In this document: positions 54,627-62,258 of the stretch, piece after piece
Position numbering within the stretch: the first letter of the stretch is position 1
How the letters are laid out: every line of letters begins with the position of its first letter
Source of the DNA: DASZFV01 sp035549075
Lineage (GTDB): Bacteria; Myxococcota_A; Polyangia; Fen-1088
Assembly: GCA_035549075.1 (NCBI GenBank)
Contig: DASZRT010000082.1
Coordinates: 1 to 64,000 of the forward strand
Reading direction: 5' to 3'
Length of the DNA: 64,000 nt
Translations under genes and position numbers: made by a program
Notes under the pieces: model-generated
The model's input: only the letters and a program-made list of their open reading frames with translations
Databases searched by the model: none
Told to the model about the DNA's origin: nothing

Positions 54627-55884
54627 GGTCACGCAGCGCTTTGACCTGTGCCTGCGGCTCGCCGCCTTTGCTTCGGAAGAGGCGTTGCGCGGGGTAGATG
54701 CTGCGGTGGCCGGTGAGCAAGTAGGCGACGACGCAGACGACGACGACGTGGGGGAACACGGCGGCGCCCAACAATTCGGCCGCCATGATCGAGAGCGCGA
54801 GCGGCGTGTTGGCCGACGCGGCGAAGATCGCGGCGAGGCCGACGCCGGCGCCGAGCTCGAGCGGGATCCCCAGCGAGCGCGCGAGCACGTTGCCCATCGT
54901 CGCGCCGATGACGAACAGCGGTGTCACCTCGCCGCCCAGGAAACCGGCGCCCAGCGTGATCGCCGTGAAGACGAGCTTCCACGCGAACGTCGCGACGGGT
55001 AGATGCGGGTCGACGAAGGCGCGCGAGATGAGCGGCACGCCGAGGCCCAGGTAGTCGCTCGTGCCGACGAGCTTCCACAGGCCGACGACGGCGACGCCGC
55101 CGAAGAACATGCGCACGGGCAAGCGGGCGAGGCGCGCCTCGCTCTGCTTCTTGATGAAGTGGTTGAGCTCGATGAACAGCGTCGCGACGGCGGACGCGGC
55201 GGCGGCGAAGACGAGCCACTTCGACAACAGCGACGGCGTCAGCGGCGTCGCGAGCGCGGTCGTGTAGTGGGTGTGAACGATGCCGAGGGCGCGCGTCGTC
55301 ATGTCGCCCACGACCGAGGCGATGAGCGCGGGGACGAGCGCGTCGTACTCGATGCGGCCGAGCACGATGAACTCGAGGCCGAACACGGCGCCGGCGATGG
55401 GCGTGCCGAACACGGAGCCGAAGCCACCCGCGACGCCGGCGGCCAGCAACCGCCGTCGCGTGCCCTTGTCGACGCGCAGCCGGTGCGCGACCCAGTCGGT
55501 GAGGCTCGCGCCCATCTGCACGGCCGTGCCTTCGCGCCCCGCGCTCCCGCCGAACAGATGCGTCAGCACCGTGCCGGCGAGGACCATGGGCGCCATGCGC
55601 AGCGGCAGCTCGGGGCCGTCGTCGTGGATCGCGTCGATGACGAGGTTGTTGCCGGCACGAATGGCGCCGCCGAAGCGCTCGTACAGCCAGCCGACGCCGA
55701 GACCGCTCAGCGGAAGCGCGTAGACGAGGACCTCGTGCTGGACGCGAAAGGTCGTCGCGCGCTCGAGCAACCACAAGAACAGCGCGGACGCCGCCCCGCA
55801 GATGAGGCCCACGAGCGAGCCGAGGGCGATCCACTGACCGAGCGCCGGCAGGCGATCACGAAGCGGCGAGTTGGTGGTTTTCAC
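54586..55884 (-). CDS. CLC-type fluoride/proton antiporter candidate
   Basis: A 432-residue CLC-family membrane protein with about 16-18 helices. The gating Glu118 stands in FGGSAGREGTAVQMG. The usual chloride-site GSGIP motif is absent and reads RAGNNLVIDAIH (around 76-87), and the later loop is GGEVTPLFVIG. These departures match the fluoride-exporting CLC-F branch as I know it. The leader carries a fluoride-riboswitch-like RNA, which supports F-/H+ exchange. The GTG at 55884 is chosen because AGGAGAG (55891-55897 on the complement) stands at the right distance; a longer frame to 55971 would run through the riboswitch. Confidence 0.88.
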   Translation of the reverse strand: MKTTNSPLRDRLPALGQWIALGSLVGLICGAASALFLWLLERATTFRVQHEVLVYALPLSGLGVGWLYERFGGAIRAGNNLVIDAIHDDGPELPLRMAPMVLAGTVLTHLFGGSAGREGTAVQMGASLTDWVAHRLRVDKGTRRRLLAAGVAGGFGSVFGTPIAGAVFGLEFIVLGRIEYDALVPALIASVVGDMTTRALGIVHTHYTTALATPLTPSLLSKWLVFAAAASAVATLFIELNHFIKKQSEARLARLPVRMFFGGVAVVGLWKLVGTSDYLGLGVPLISRAFVDPHLPVATFAWKLVFTAITLGAGFLGGEVTPLFVIGATMGNVLARSLGIPLELGAGVGLAAIFAASANTPLALSIMAAELLGAAVFPHVVVVCVVAYLLTGHRSIYPAQRLFRSKGGEPQAQVKALRDLKAPSPSKKSGPA

Positions 55885-55901
55885 GGGCGTCTCTCCTGGC
55901 T

Positions 55902-55955
55902 GGGCGCCGGAGGGCTCGCGTGAGAATCCTACGGCGCCCGTTGGGCGGCTCGTAG
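55902..55955 (-). promoter_or_regulatory. Riboswitch expression platform: competing hairpins
   Basis: Downstream of the aptamer, CTACG (55951-55955 on the complement) can pair with CGTAG (55929-55933), and CGCCC (55943-55947) with GGGCG (55935-55939), making a 10-base-pair hairpin that uses the last bases of the aptamer. A second pairing, GGGCGCC (55933-55939) with GGCGCCC (55902-55908), is mutually exclusive with it and lies next to the Shine-Dalgarno. This is the layout expected of a switch; which state turns the gene on is inference. Confidence 0.5.
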
Positions 55956-56004
55956 GAGTCATTGGCGGCATCGAGGCCGCGGGTGTCGGCGGACTCCACC
56001 GCCA
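55948..56004 (-). promoter_or_regulatory. Fluoride riboswitch (crcB-motif-like) aptamer
   Basis: On the minus strand the RNA folds as the fluoride aptamer. Stem one: GGCG with CGCC around the 8-base loop GTGGAGTC (55988-56003). Stem two: GCGGC with GCCGC around CTCGAT (55965-55980). Pseudoknot: loop bases GGAGTC (55992-55997) pair exactly with GACTCC (55955-55960). The 3' signature CAATGACTCCTACG matches the conserved UGAUGgCUCcUAC region. Against the Thermotoga aptamer, the A6-U38 reversed pair becomes G-C, a compensating change. One extra base and G39 to A are deviations. Confidence 0.85.
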
Positions 56005-56022
56005 TCGTTTGAAGACCCCTTC

Positions 56023-56051
56023 ACGATGGCGAATCGCGCGGACGCTGTCAA
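56023..56051 (-). promoter_or_regulatory. Promoter of the riboswitch-CLC transcript
   Basis: TTGACA (56051 to 56046, minus strand) is a perfect -35 box. A weak CATCGT -10 follows after 17 bases (56028 to 56023). Transcription from about 56016 would place the aptamer about 12 bases into the leader and give a leader of about 130 bases. Confidence 0.5.
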
Positions 56052-56091
56052 CGGCTGGACAAGCGCGCGCAGCCGGCCTTCAATCGCAACG

Positions 56092-56367
56092 ATGGTCCGC
56101 GTGACCGGAATTGGCGGCGTCTTCTTCGAGTCGAGGTCGGATCCCGAGCGCCTCGCCGCTTGGTACCGCGACAACCTGGGCGTGCCGGTCGAGGCCTGGG
56201 GCGGCGCGGTCCTGAGGTGGTCCGCCGACGCGATGAAGGACGGCGGCGCCACGGCGTGGCACGTCGCCGCGCGGACGGTCTGCTTCTGCGACGCCGTCGT
56301 CGCCATCGCCGTCCCGCGGATGGTCTTCGAGGGCTCGCCGTCCCGGCGGCGCGCTGCGAAGCGCTGA
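56092..56367 (+). pseudogene. Truncated VOC/glyoxalase-family gene
   Basis: The first 58 or so residues (VTGIGGVFFESRSDPERLAA then WYRDNLGVPVEAWGGAVLRW) are clearly the N-terminal half of a VOC-superfamily protein. After GGATAWHVAA the sequence loses all family resemblance and ends about 32 residues later. A full domain needs some 115-130 residues and a second beta-alpha-beta-beta-beta module. The AraC gene begins 12 bases after the stop, so a deletion probably removed the second half. Confidence 0.6.
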
Positions 56368-56378
56368 GCGGTCCAGCG

Positions 56379-57377
56379 GTGCCGCCGACCGTCGCCGTTC
56401 AGGTCGTCAAGGCGCTGCTGGCGCGCGCCGCCGCGCTCGGCGAGCGTTCGGTCGCGGGCCGCGTGAGCGTCGACGCCGCGGTCTTCGACGACGTCGACGG
56501 CCGCGTGCCGGCGCCGATCGTGCGGGCTCTGTGGGAAGAGCTGCCGGTCGCGTGCGGCGATCCCTGGTTCGGGCTGAGCCTCGCCGCGGGCGTACCGGAC
56601 GCGTCGCTGGGCATCCTCGCCGCCGTCATCCTGCACGCCCCTACGCTCGAACAGGGCTTTCGCGCGTCGGTTCGTTACGCGCGGCTGCTTCAAGACGTCG
56701 CGGCTTGTCACGTCGAGCCGGCGGCGCACGGCGGGCTGAGCTTCGTGCAGGAGCCGGCGGCGCGCGGCCTCGTGCCGCCGCGCCACGCGGTGGAGTTCGC
56801 GTTCGCGCGCGCCGTGCTCATGGCCCGCCGGAGCACCGGCGTCGAGATCGTGCCGCGCGCCGTGCGCTTCGCGTTCGCCGAGCCGGCGCTCGTCGATCGG
56901 TATGCCGAGCTCTTCGGCGCGCGCGTCACGTTCGGCGGCGCGCGGAACGAGCTCGAGCTCGACGCCGCGACGCTCGCGCTGCCGCAGCGGCAGGCCGATC
57001 CATGGCTGCGCGCGCTCGTCGAGCAGCGGGCCCGCGCGCTGCTCGCACGGCTCGGGCCCGAGACCACGTTCGCGGCGCGCGTCGCCGTCGCCGTCGCGCG
57101 CGCGATTCATCGCGGCGTGGCCGACCTCGACGTCGTCGCGCGCGAGCTGCGGATCGGGCCGCGGACGCTGCAACGAAACCTCACGCGCGAGGGGCGGACG
57201 TTTCGCGCCGTCGTCGACGAAGCGCGCCGTGAGCTGGCCAAGCAAGCGCTCGCCGATCGCCGGGAGAGCCTCGCGCAGATCGCCCTCCTGCTCGGGTTCT
57301 CCGAGCAGACGGCGTTCCACCGCGCCTTCGTGCGCTGGACGGGGAAGACGCCGGGGCAGTTTCGGCGTGAATCGTAG
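56379..57377 (+). CDS. AraC-family regulator with N-terminal arabinose-operon-regulator-type domain
   Basis: A 332-residue regulator of the class with a ligand-binding/dimerisation domain (about 10-190, including WEELPVACGDPWFGLSLAAG and a GLVPPRHAVEFAFARAV stretch) and two C-terminal HTH motifs (about 235-330). The first reads VVARELRIGPRTLQRNLTRE and the second IALLLGFSEQTAFHRAFVRW, ending in GKTPGQFRR. The inducer is unknown. GTG at 56379 is the first reasonable start after the truncated VOC gene; the upstream frame overlaps that gene out of phase. Confidence 0.87.
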   Translation: MPPTVAVQVVKALLARAAALGERSVAGRVSVDAAVFDDVDGRVPAPIVRALWEELPVACGDPWFGLSLAAGVPDASLGILAAVILHAPTLEQGFRASVRYARLLQDVAACHVEPAAHGGLSFVQEPAARGLVPPRHAVEFAFARAVLMARRSTGVEIVPRAVRFAFAEPALVDRYAELFGARVTFGGARNELELDAATLALPQRQADPWLRALVEQRARALLARLGPETTFAARVAVAVARAIHRGVADLDVVARELRIGPRTLQRNLTREGRTFRAVVDEARRELAKQALADRRESLAQIALLLGFSEQTAFHRAFVRWTGKTPGQFRRES

Positions 57378-57429
57378 CCCTGTCGTGTTCGGTCAAGACG
57401 CGGCGGCCGCGGCCTCCGATGCTGCGTCG

Positions 57430-58056
57430 ATGAAACTCGACGCTTCCGCCGTGGCCCTCGCGTTCGGCGCCGTTCTTCTGTGGTTCGCGTGGGCCCTCAT
57501 GCCCGACGCCGCGACGAACGACGCCGCGCACATCCTGACGGTCGTCGCCGCCGCGCGCGCGCCCGTGCACGCGTCCGCGATCCTCCAGCTCGCCGGCGCC
57601 GCGCTCGTCGTCGCGGGGCTCGCCGCCGAGACCGGCGAAGGCCGTCGCGCGCGCGCCGGCGCCGTCGCCCTGCTGATCGGCGGCGCCGGCATGGCCGCCG
57701 ACGCCGTCTATCACCAGCTGGCCTTCGAGATGACCGCGCCCGACGTCGCGCGCGACGCCGTCCTGCCCGTCATGGTGAAGATGCAAACGCGGGATCTCAG
57801 GTCGTTGCTGCCGTTGCTGCTGCTCTTCCCCGTGGGCGCCGTCATCTTCGGTGCGCAACGGCGTCGCGGCGGCGTCGGCTCACGTTGGACGTCGCGCCTG
57901 TTGATGGCGCCCGCGGTCGTCGTCCCGCTCGCCGTCGTGAGCCGCGCGGCGCTCCACCTCCCGGCGAGGCCCTTCGCGCTCGCGATCCTGGGCGTGATCT
58001 GCGCCGGCCTCGTCGGCGTCGCCGTGGATCGCGCGCGCGCGCCGACGACGGCTTGA
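57430..58056 (+). CDS. Small integral membrane protein of unknown function
   Basis: A 208-residue membrane protein with about five or six transmembrane helices, starting VALAFGAVLLWFAWALMPDA. I do not recognise a family. The spaced helices include AVALLIGGAGMAADAVYHQL and a C-terminal LAILGVICAGLVGVAV. The ATG is chosen at the first hydrophobic start; an in-frame GTG 21 codons upstream overlaps the AraC stop and would add a polar Ala-rich leader. It follows the AraC gene after 52 bases on the same strand. Confidence 0.65.
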   Translation: MKLDASAVALAFGAVLLWFAWALMPDAATNDAAHILTVVAAARAPVHASAILQLAGAALVVAGLAAETGEGRRARAGAVALLIGGAGMAADAVYHQLAFEMTAPDVARDAVLPVMVKMQTRDLRSLLPLLLLFPVGAVIFGAQRRRGGVGSRWTSRLLMAPAVVVPLAVVSRAALHLPARPFALAILGVICAGLVGVAVDRARAPTTA

Positions 58057-58070
58057 GGCCGCGCGGGCCG

Positions 58071-59060
58071 TCAGCCGCCGTTCACGAGCACGGCGGCGCC
58101 TTCGAAGCGACCGTCACGGAGATCGTTCAGGGCGCGGTTCGCGTCGGCCAGGGGATACCGGCTCGTGGTCGTGTCGAGACGAACCTTCGCGGCCAGCTCC
58201 ATGAACGCGTCGCCGTCCGCCCGGGTGAGGTTCGCCACGGAACGGATCACGCGCTCTCCCCAGAGATCGGAGTAAGGGAACGCCGGGATGTCGCTCATGT
58301 GAATCCCGGCGCACACGACGACGCCGCCCTTCGTGACGGCGCGCAGAGCCGTCGGCACGAGCGCGCCGACGGGCGCGAAGATCAGCGCCGCGTCAAGCGC
58401 CACGGGTGGCGCCGCCGTCGAATCGCCGGCCCAGCACGCGCCGAGCTCGCGCGCGAACGCCTGTCCGCGCGTGTCGCCCGGGCGCGTGAAGGCGTAGACC
58501 TCGCGTCGCTCGTGCGTCGCGATTTGGGCGATGATGTGAGCCGCGGCGCCGAAGCCGTACAAGCCCAGCCGGCGCGCCGTGCCCGCGAGCCTGAGCGCGC
58601 GAAACCCGATCAGTCCAGCGCACAGCAACGGAGCCGCGAGCTCGTCGTCGTAGTGGGGCGGAATGGGCAAGCAGTAGCGTTCGTCGGCGACGGTGAGCTC
58701 GGCGAAGCCCCCGTCGAGATCGTGGCCCGTGAACTTGGCCCGATCGCACAGGTTCTCGTTGCCGCTCGCGCAGAAGGCGCAGGCTCCGCAGGTCCACGCC
58801 AGCCACGGCACGCCCACGCGATCTCCGACGGCGAACCGGCTCGCGCCGCTGCCCAACCGGATGATCGTCCCGACGATCTCGTGTCCGGGGACGAGCGGGA
58901 CCTTGGCCGACGGCAGCTCGCCGTCGACGATGTGGAGATCGGTCCGACAGACGCCGCAAGCGCCGACGCGGATGAGGACCTGGCGTTCGCCGGGCTCGGG
59001 ATCGGGAAGCTCGGTCGCGGCGAGCGGGGCGCCGGCCTTCGTGAACACCATGCCCTTCAT
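58071..59060 (-). CDS. Zinc-dependent alcohol dehydrogenase (MDR superfamily)
   Basis: A 329-residue medium-chain dehydrogenase. Catalytic zinc ligands: Cys in GACGVCRTDLHIVDG, then GHEIVGTI. The structural-zinc lobe has four Cys in CGACAFCASGNENLCDRA. The Rossmann loop is LYGFGAAAHIIAQIA, changed from the usual GxGxxG. It resembles the alcohol dehydrogenase AdhA-like group that starts MKAMVF; accordingly the ATG giving MKGMVFTKAG is used, although ATGs lie up to 15 codons upstream. It is convergent with the small membrane-protein gene. Confidence 0.9.
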   Translation of the reverse strand: MKGMVFTKAGAPLAATELPDPEPGERQVLIRVGACGVCRTDLHIVDGELPSAKVPLVPGHEIVGTIIRLGSGASRFAVGDRVGVPWLAWTCGACAFCASGNENLCDRAKFTGHDLDGGFAELTVADERYCLPIPPHYDDELAAPLLCAGLIGFRALRLAGTARRLGLYGFGAAAHIIAQIATHERREVYAFTRPGDTRGQAFARELGACWAGDSTAAPPVALDAALIFAPVGALVPTALRAVTKGGVVVCAGIHMSDIPAFPYSDLWGERVIRSVANLTRADGDAFMELAAKVRLDTTTSRYPLADANRALNDLRDGRFEGAAVLVNGG

Positions 59061-59155
59061 GCCCGACATTTTGCACCGCATCGGAAGGATGCGCAGACCT
59101 TCCACTGACTCGGGCAGAGCTCGGTGATACAGATCGACGCACGAGGGAGGCCCAC

Positions 59156-59560
59156 ATGGCGAACGCGTTCGCGCACATCGAGCTCAACACCGACGACCTG
59201 GCGAAGGCCCAAAAGTTCTACAAGAGCCTGTTCGACTGGAAGCTGCGACCGTTCGGTCCCGACTACACGATGATCGACGTCGGCAAGGGCGGGACGGGCG
59301 GCGGCATGCAAAAGAAGGCGATGGCCGAGGCGCCGACCGCCTGGCTCCCGTACGTCCAGGTCGACGACGTCAAGAAGACGATCGCGAAGGCCCGCCGCCT
59401 GGGCGCCACGATCCAGGCCGAGTACGTCGACATCGGCGAGATGGGCGCGATCGGCGTCTTCACCGATCCGACGGGCGCCTCGATCGGCGTCTGGGCCTTG
59501 ACCGCCAAGCCCAAGGCCGCGCGCGCGAAGAAGAAGCCCGCGAAGAAGCGCGCCAAGTAA
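59156..59560 (+). CDS. VOC/glyoxalase-family protein with lysine-rich tail
   Basis: A 134-residue protein. The VOC domain (1-115) begins FAHIELNTDDLAKAQKFYKS and includes DWKLRPFGPDY and FTDPTGASIGVWAL. It is close to the small bacterial glyoxalase/bleomycin-resistance proteins of unknown substrate. The last 17 residues (KPKAARAKKKPAKKRAK) form a histone H1-like basic tail. GGGAGG lies 5 bases before the ATG. It stands alone between the alcohol dehydrogenase and the DsbA-OsmC fusion. Confidence 0.85.
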   Translation: MANAFAHIELNTDDLAKAQKFYKSLFDWKLRPFGPDYTMIDVGKGGTGGGMQKKAMAEAPTAWLPYVQVDDVKKTIAKARRLGATIQAEYVDIGEMGAIGVFTDPTGASIGVWALTAKPKAARAKKKPAKKRAK

Positions 59561-59584
59561 GCGCGCGTCGCGCGCCGCCGGCGG

Positions 59585-60601
59585 TCAGGGCGTCCAGGAC
59601 GGCGGGTCGCTCGCGGGGAAGCTCTCCTCGCCGGCTTCGTCGACGCGGCGGTCGGCGGCGACGCGCGTCTCGACGGCGATCTCGCCGAGCAGCGTGCGCG
59701 AGACGGGGCACGCGTCGGCGGCGTGCTCGATCTTGACGAGATCGGCCGCCGTCAGGTCGCCCGCCACTTGGATCGAGCGCCGGAACAAATGACCCTGCTC
59801 GGTGCGTGACTGGCTGAGCCGGACCTCGACGTGATCGAGGCGCTTCTTGTTGTGCTGCGCCCACCATTGGATCGTCATGGCGGTGCAGGAGCCGAGCGCG
59901 GCGAGCAGGAATTCGTGCGGGCCAGGGCCCGCGTCCTGGCCGTCTTCGTCGGGCTTCAGATCGGCGACGATCTCGTGCGGCCCGATCGAGATGATCTGGC
60001 GGCGAGGATGCTCGGTGCTGCGCACGATCGCCTCGCGAAACGTCGAGCGCAGCGATTCGGCCTTGCCCTCGGCGCGTTTGATGGCGTTCTCGAGGCGATC
60101 GAGCGAGTCGTCGAAGCGCACGCCGTTGACGAAGAAGGTCGGCGTCGCCAGCACGTGGCTGTGAAAGCCCGTGACCTCCTCGGCGTGGACGGCGGCGCGG
60201 TACGTGCCCGCGGTGAGGTCGCGCTCGAAGGCGGCGGCGTCGAGGCCGATCTCGCCCGCGAGCGCGACGAGCCGCGCCCGTGACAGCTCGCCGTCGGCCT
60301 CGAACAGCTCGTCGTGCATCTCCCAGAACTTGCCGTGCGCGGCCGCGATCTCGGCGGCCTCGGCGGCGGGCTCGGCGTGCGGGAACAAGTGGCTGCGGGG
60401 ATTGGCGCGGAAGACGAAACGGACCTGGGGCGATCGGCGGGTCAGCTCTTTGACGACGCCGTAGGCGGCGCGGCAGCTCGGGCAGGCGAAGTCGCCGTAC
60501 TCGACGAGCGTCACGGGCGCGTCGGCGGGCCCGCGCGCGTGGTCGCTTTCGGTCACCGGCTCGGCGAGCTTCGTCGCGTGATCTTCTTCGAAGTGGCCCA
60601 T
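59585..60601 (-). CDS. DsbA-like thioredoxin fused to OsmC peroxidase domain
   Basis: A 338-residue fusion. Residues about 20-180 are a DsbA/DSBA-oxidoreductase thioredoxin-fold domain with active site CPSC at 40-43 and cis-Pro154 (ATPTFF). Residues about 190-315 are an OsmC/Ohr-type domain with its two redox Cys at 239 (LGSCTAMTI) and 298 (ADACPVSR). A tail ESFPASDPPSWTP follows. No signal peptide is present, so it works in the cytoplasm. The thioredoxin-like half could recycle the peroxidase half. It is the last gene of the redox operon. Confidence 0.9.
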   Translation of the reverse strand: MGHFEEDHATKLAEPVTESDHARGPADAPVTLVEYGDFACPSCRAAYGVVKELTRRSPQVRFVFRANPRSHLFPHAEPAAEAAEIAAAHGKFWEMHDELFEADGELSRARLVALAGEIGLDAAAFERDLTAGTYRAAVHAEEVTGFHSHVLATPTFFVNGVRFDDSLDRLENAIKRAEGKAESLRSTFREAIVRSTEHPRRQIISIGPHEIVADLKPDEDGQDAGPGPHEFLLAALGSCTAMTIQWWAQHNKKRLDHVEVRLSQSRTEQGHLFRRSIQVAGDLTAADLVKIEHAADACPVSRTLLGEIAVETRVAADRRVDEAGEESFPASDPPSWTP

Positions 60602-60602
60602 G

Positions 60603-62252
60603 TCAAAGCTCCTGCAGCGCGCGGTGGAGCAGCTGCACGCAGATCGAGCCCTCGCCGACGGCGGACGCGACGCGCTTGACGCTGCTCGAGCGCGCGTCGC
60701 CCACGCAGAAGACGCCCGCGATGCTGGTCTCCATCAAGTAGGGACGGCGGGCGAGCGCCCAGCGCCCGCTCGCGAGATCGTCGGGGCTGAGATCGGCGCC
60801 CGTCTTCACGAACTTCTTGTCGTCCATGACGACGCAGCCGTCGAGCCACGCCGTGTTGGGATCGGCGCCCGTCATCATGAAGAGGTTCGAGATCGGCTTC
60901 GTCTCGCGTGCGCCCGTCTCGAGGTGCTGCCACGTGACGCGCTCGAGGCGATCGGTGCCTTCGAGGTCGACGATTTGGCAACGCGCGCCGAGATCGATGT
61001 TGGGCGTGCCCTCGATGCGCTGGATCAGGTACTTCGACATGCTGTCGACGAGGCCGGGGCCGCGCACGAGCACCTGCACGTGCCGCGCGAGCTGCGACAA
61101 GAACACGGCGGCCTGGCCCGCCGAGTTGCCGCCGCCGACGACCGCGACGTCCTCGCCTTTGCACAGCTGCCCTTCGACGTGCGTCGCGCTGTAGTAGACG
61201 CCCGCGCCTTCGAAGCGGGTGAGCGCGGGCAGGTCGAGCTTGCGGTAGCGCACGCCCGACGCGATGACGATCGCGCGCGTGCGCACCTCTTGGCCGTCGG
61301 ACAGCCAGAGGCGGTACGGACGATCGTCGCAGTTGAGGCGCATGACGCGGCGGCCGATCGCGACCTCGGCGCCGAACTTTTCGGCCTGCGAGAGCGCGCG
61401 GCCCGCGAGCGCCTCGCCCGAGATGCCCGTCGGGAAGCCGAGGTAGTTCTCGATGCGCGAGCTCGTTCCCGCCTGGCCGCCGGGCGCCGTCTCTTCGAGC
61501 ACGAGCACGTCGAGGCCCTCCGACGCGCCGTAGACGGCGGCGGCGAGGCCGGCCGGGCCGGCGCCGACGATGACGACGTCGCGCACTTGGCTCGTGTCGA
61601 GCTGCGGATCGAGGCCGGTAAGCGAGGCGAGCGCCTCGGTCGTCGGGTTCTTGAGGACGTGGCCGCCCTGGCAGACGACGACCGGCACCTCGTGCACGCT
61701 GACGTGGAATTGATCGAGCAGCGTCTGGACGCTGGGATCGACCTCGACGTCCTCGTACGTGAACGGCTGCCCGTTGCGGCTCAGGAACTCCTTGATGCGC
61801 ATCGTGTCGGCCGAGTGGCGTGAGCCGACGAGCACGAGGTTCTGGCTGGCGGCGTTCATCAGCTCCATGCGGCGCAGGATGAAGGCGCGCATGAAGATCT
61901 CGCTGAGCTCGGCGTCGCGCTGCACGAGCGTGCGCAGCGCCTCGCGATCGGCGACGACGAGCTCGCTGGGCTCGCGCGTGCGGGCGCGCACGAGGCTGCG
62001 TCGCGCCGAGAGCATGTTGATCTCGCCCGTGAAGCCGCCGGCCTCGTGGATGACGACGGGCCGCTCGACCTCACCGACGGGCTGGACGATCTCGACCGAG
62101 CCGGAGAGCACGACGAAGAAGCGCGTGTTCTGATCGCCGACGTCGAAGAGCACCTCGCCCGCCGGGCTCGTGACGCGGCGGCCGACGGCGGCGATGCGGT
62201 CGATCTGCGCGGGCGTCAGCGTCGGGAACGTCTGGGCGGCGCGGTCCATCAC
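60603..62252 (-). CDS. Cyclic-nucleotide-binding, thioredoxin-reductase-like flavoprotein lacking CxxC
   Basis: A 549-residue three-domain protein. A cNMP-binding domain (about 10-125, GEINMLSARRSLVRARTRE) is followed by a glutaredoxin-like domain (about 138-215) in which the CxxC is SRHS. A low-molecular-weight thioredoxin reductase-like domain (about 225-549) has FAD loop GAGPAGLAAAVYGA and NADPH loop GGGNSAGQAA. Where the reductase has CATC, this protein reads YYSATHVEG, so neither redox Cys pair exists. It may transfer electrons by another route or to a partner protein. It overlaps nothing but follows the zinc-finger gene by 6 bases. Confidence 0.88.
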   Translation of the reverse strand: MMDRAAQTFPTLTPAQIDRIAAVGRRVTSPAGEVLFDVGDQNTRFFVVLSGSVEIVQPVGEVERPVVIHEAGGFTGEINMLSARRSLVRARTREPSELVVADREALRTLVQRDAELSEIFMRAFILRRMELMNAASQNLVLVGSRHSADTMRIKEFLSRNGQPFTYEDVEVDPSVQTLLDQFHVSVHEVPVVVCQGGHVLKNPTTEALASLTGLDPQLDTSQVRDVVIVGAGPAGLAAAVYGASEGLDVLVLEETAPGGQAGTSSRIENYLGFPTGISGEALAGRALSQAEKFGAEVAIGRRVMRLNCDDRPYRLWLSDGQEVRTRAIVIASGVRYRKLDLPALTRFEGAGVYYSATHVEGQLCKGEDVAVVGGGNSAGQAAVFLSQLARHVQVLVRGPGLVDSMSKYLIQRIEGTPNIDLGARCQIVDLEGTDRLERVTWQHLETGARETKPISNLFMMTGADPNTAWLDGCVVMDDKKFVKTGADLSPDDLASGRWALARRPYLMETSIAGVFCVGDARSSSVKRVASAVGEGSICVQLLHRALQEL

Positions 62253-62258
62253 CTGGCT

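Noticed and set aside
55885..55971. An N-terminal extension of the CLC protein to 55971
   Set aside because: It would translate the riboswitch and its platform; the Shine-Dalgarno at 55891-55897 selects GTG 55884.
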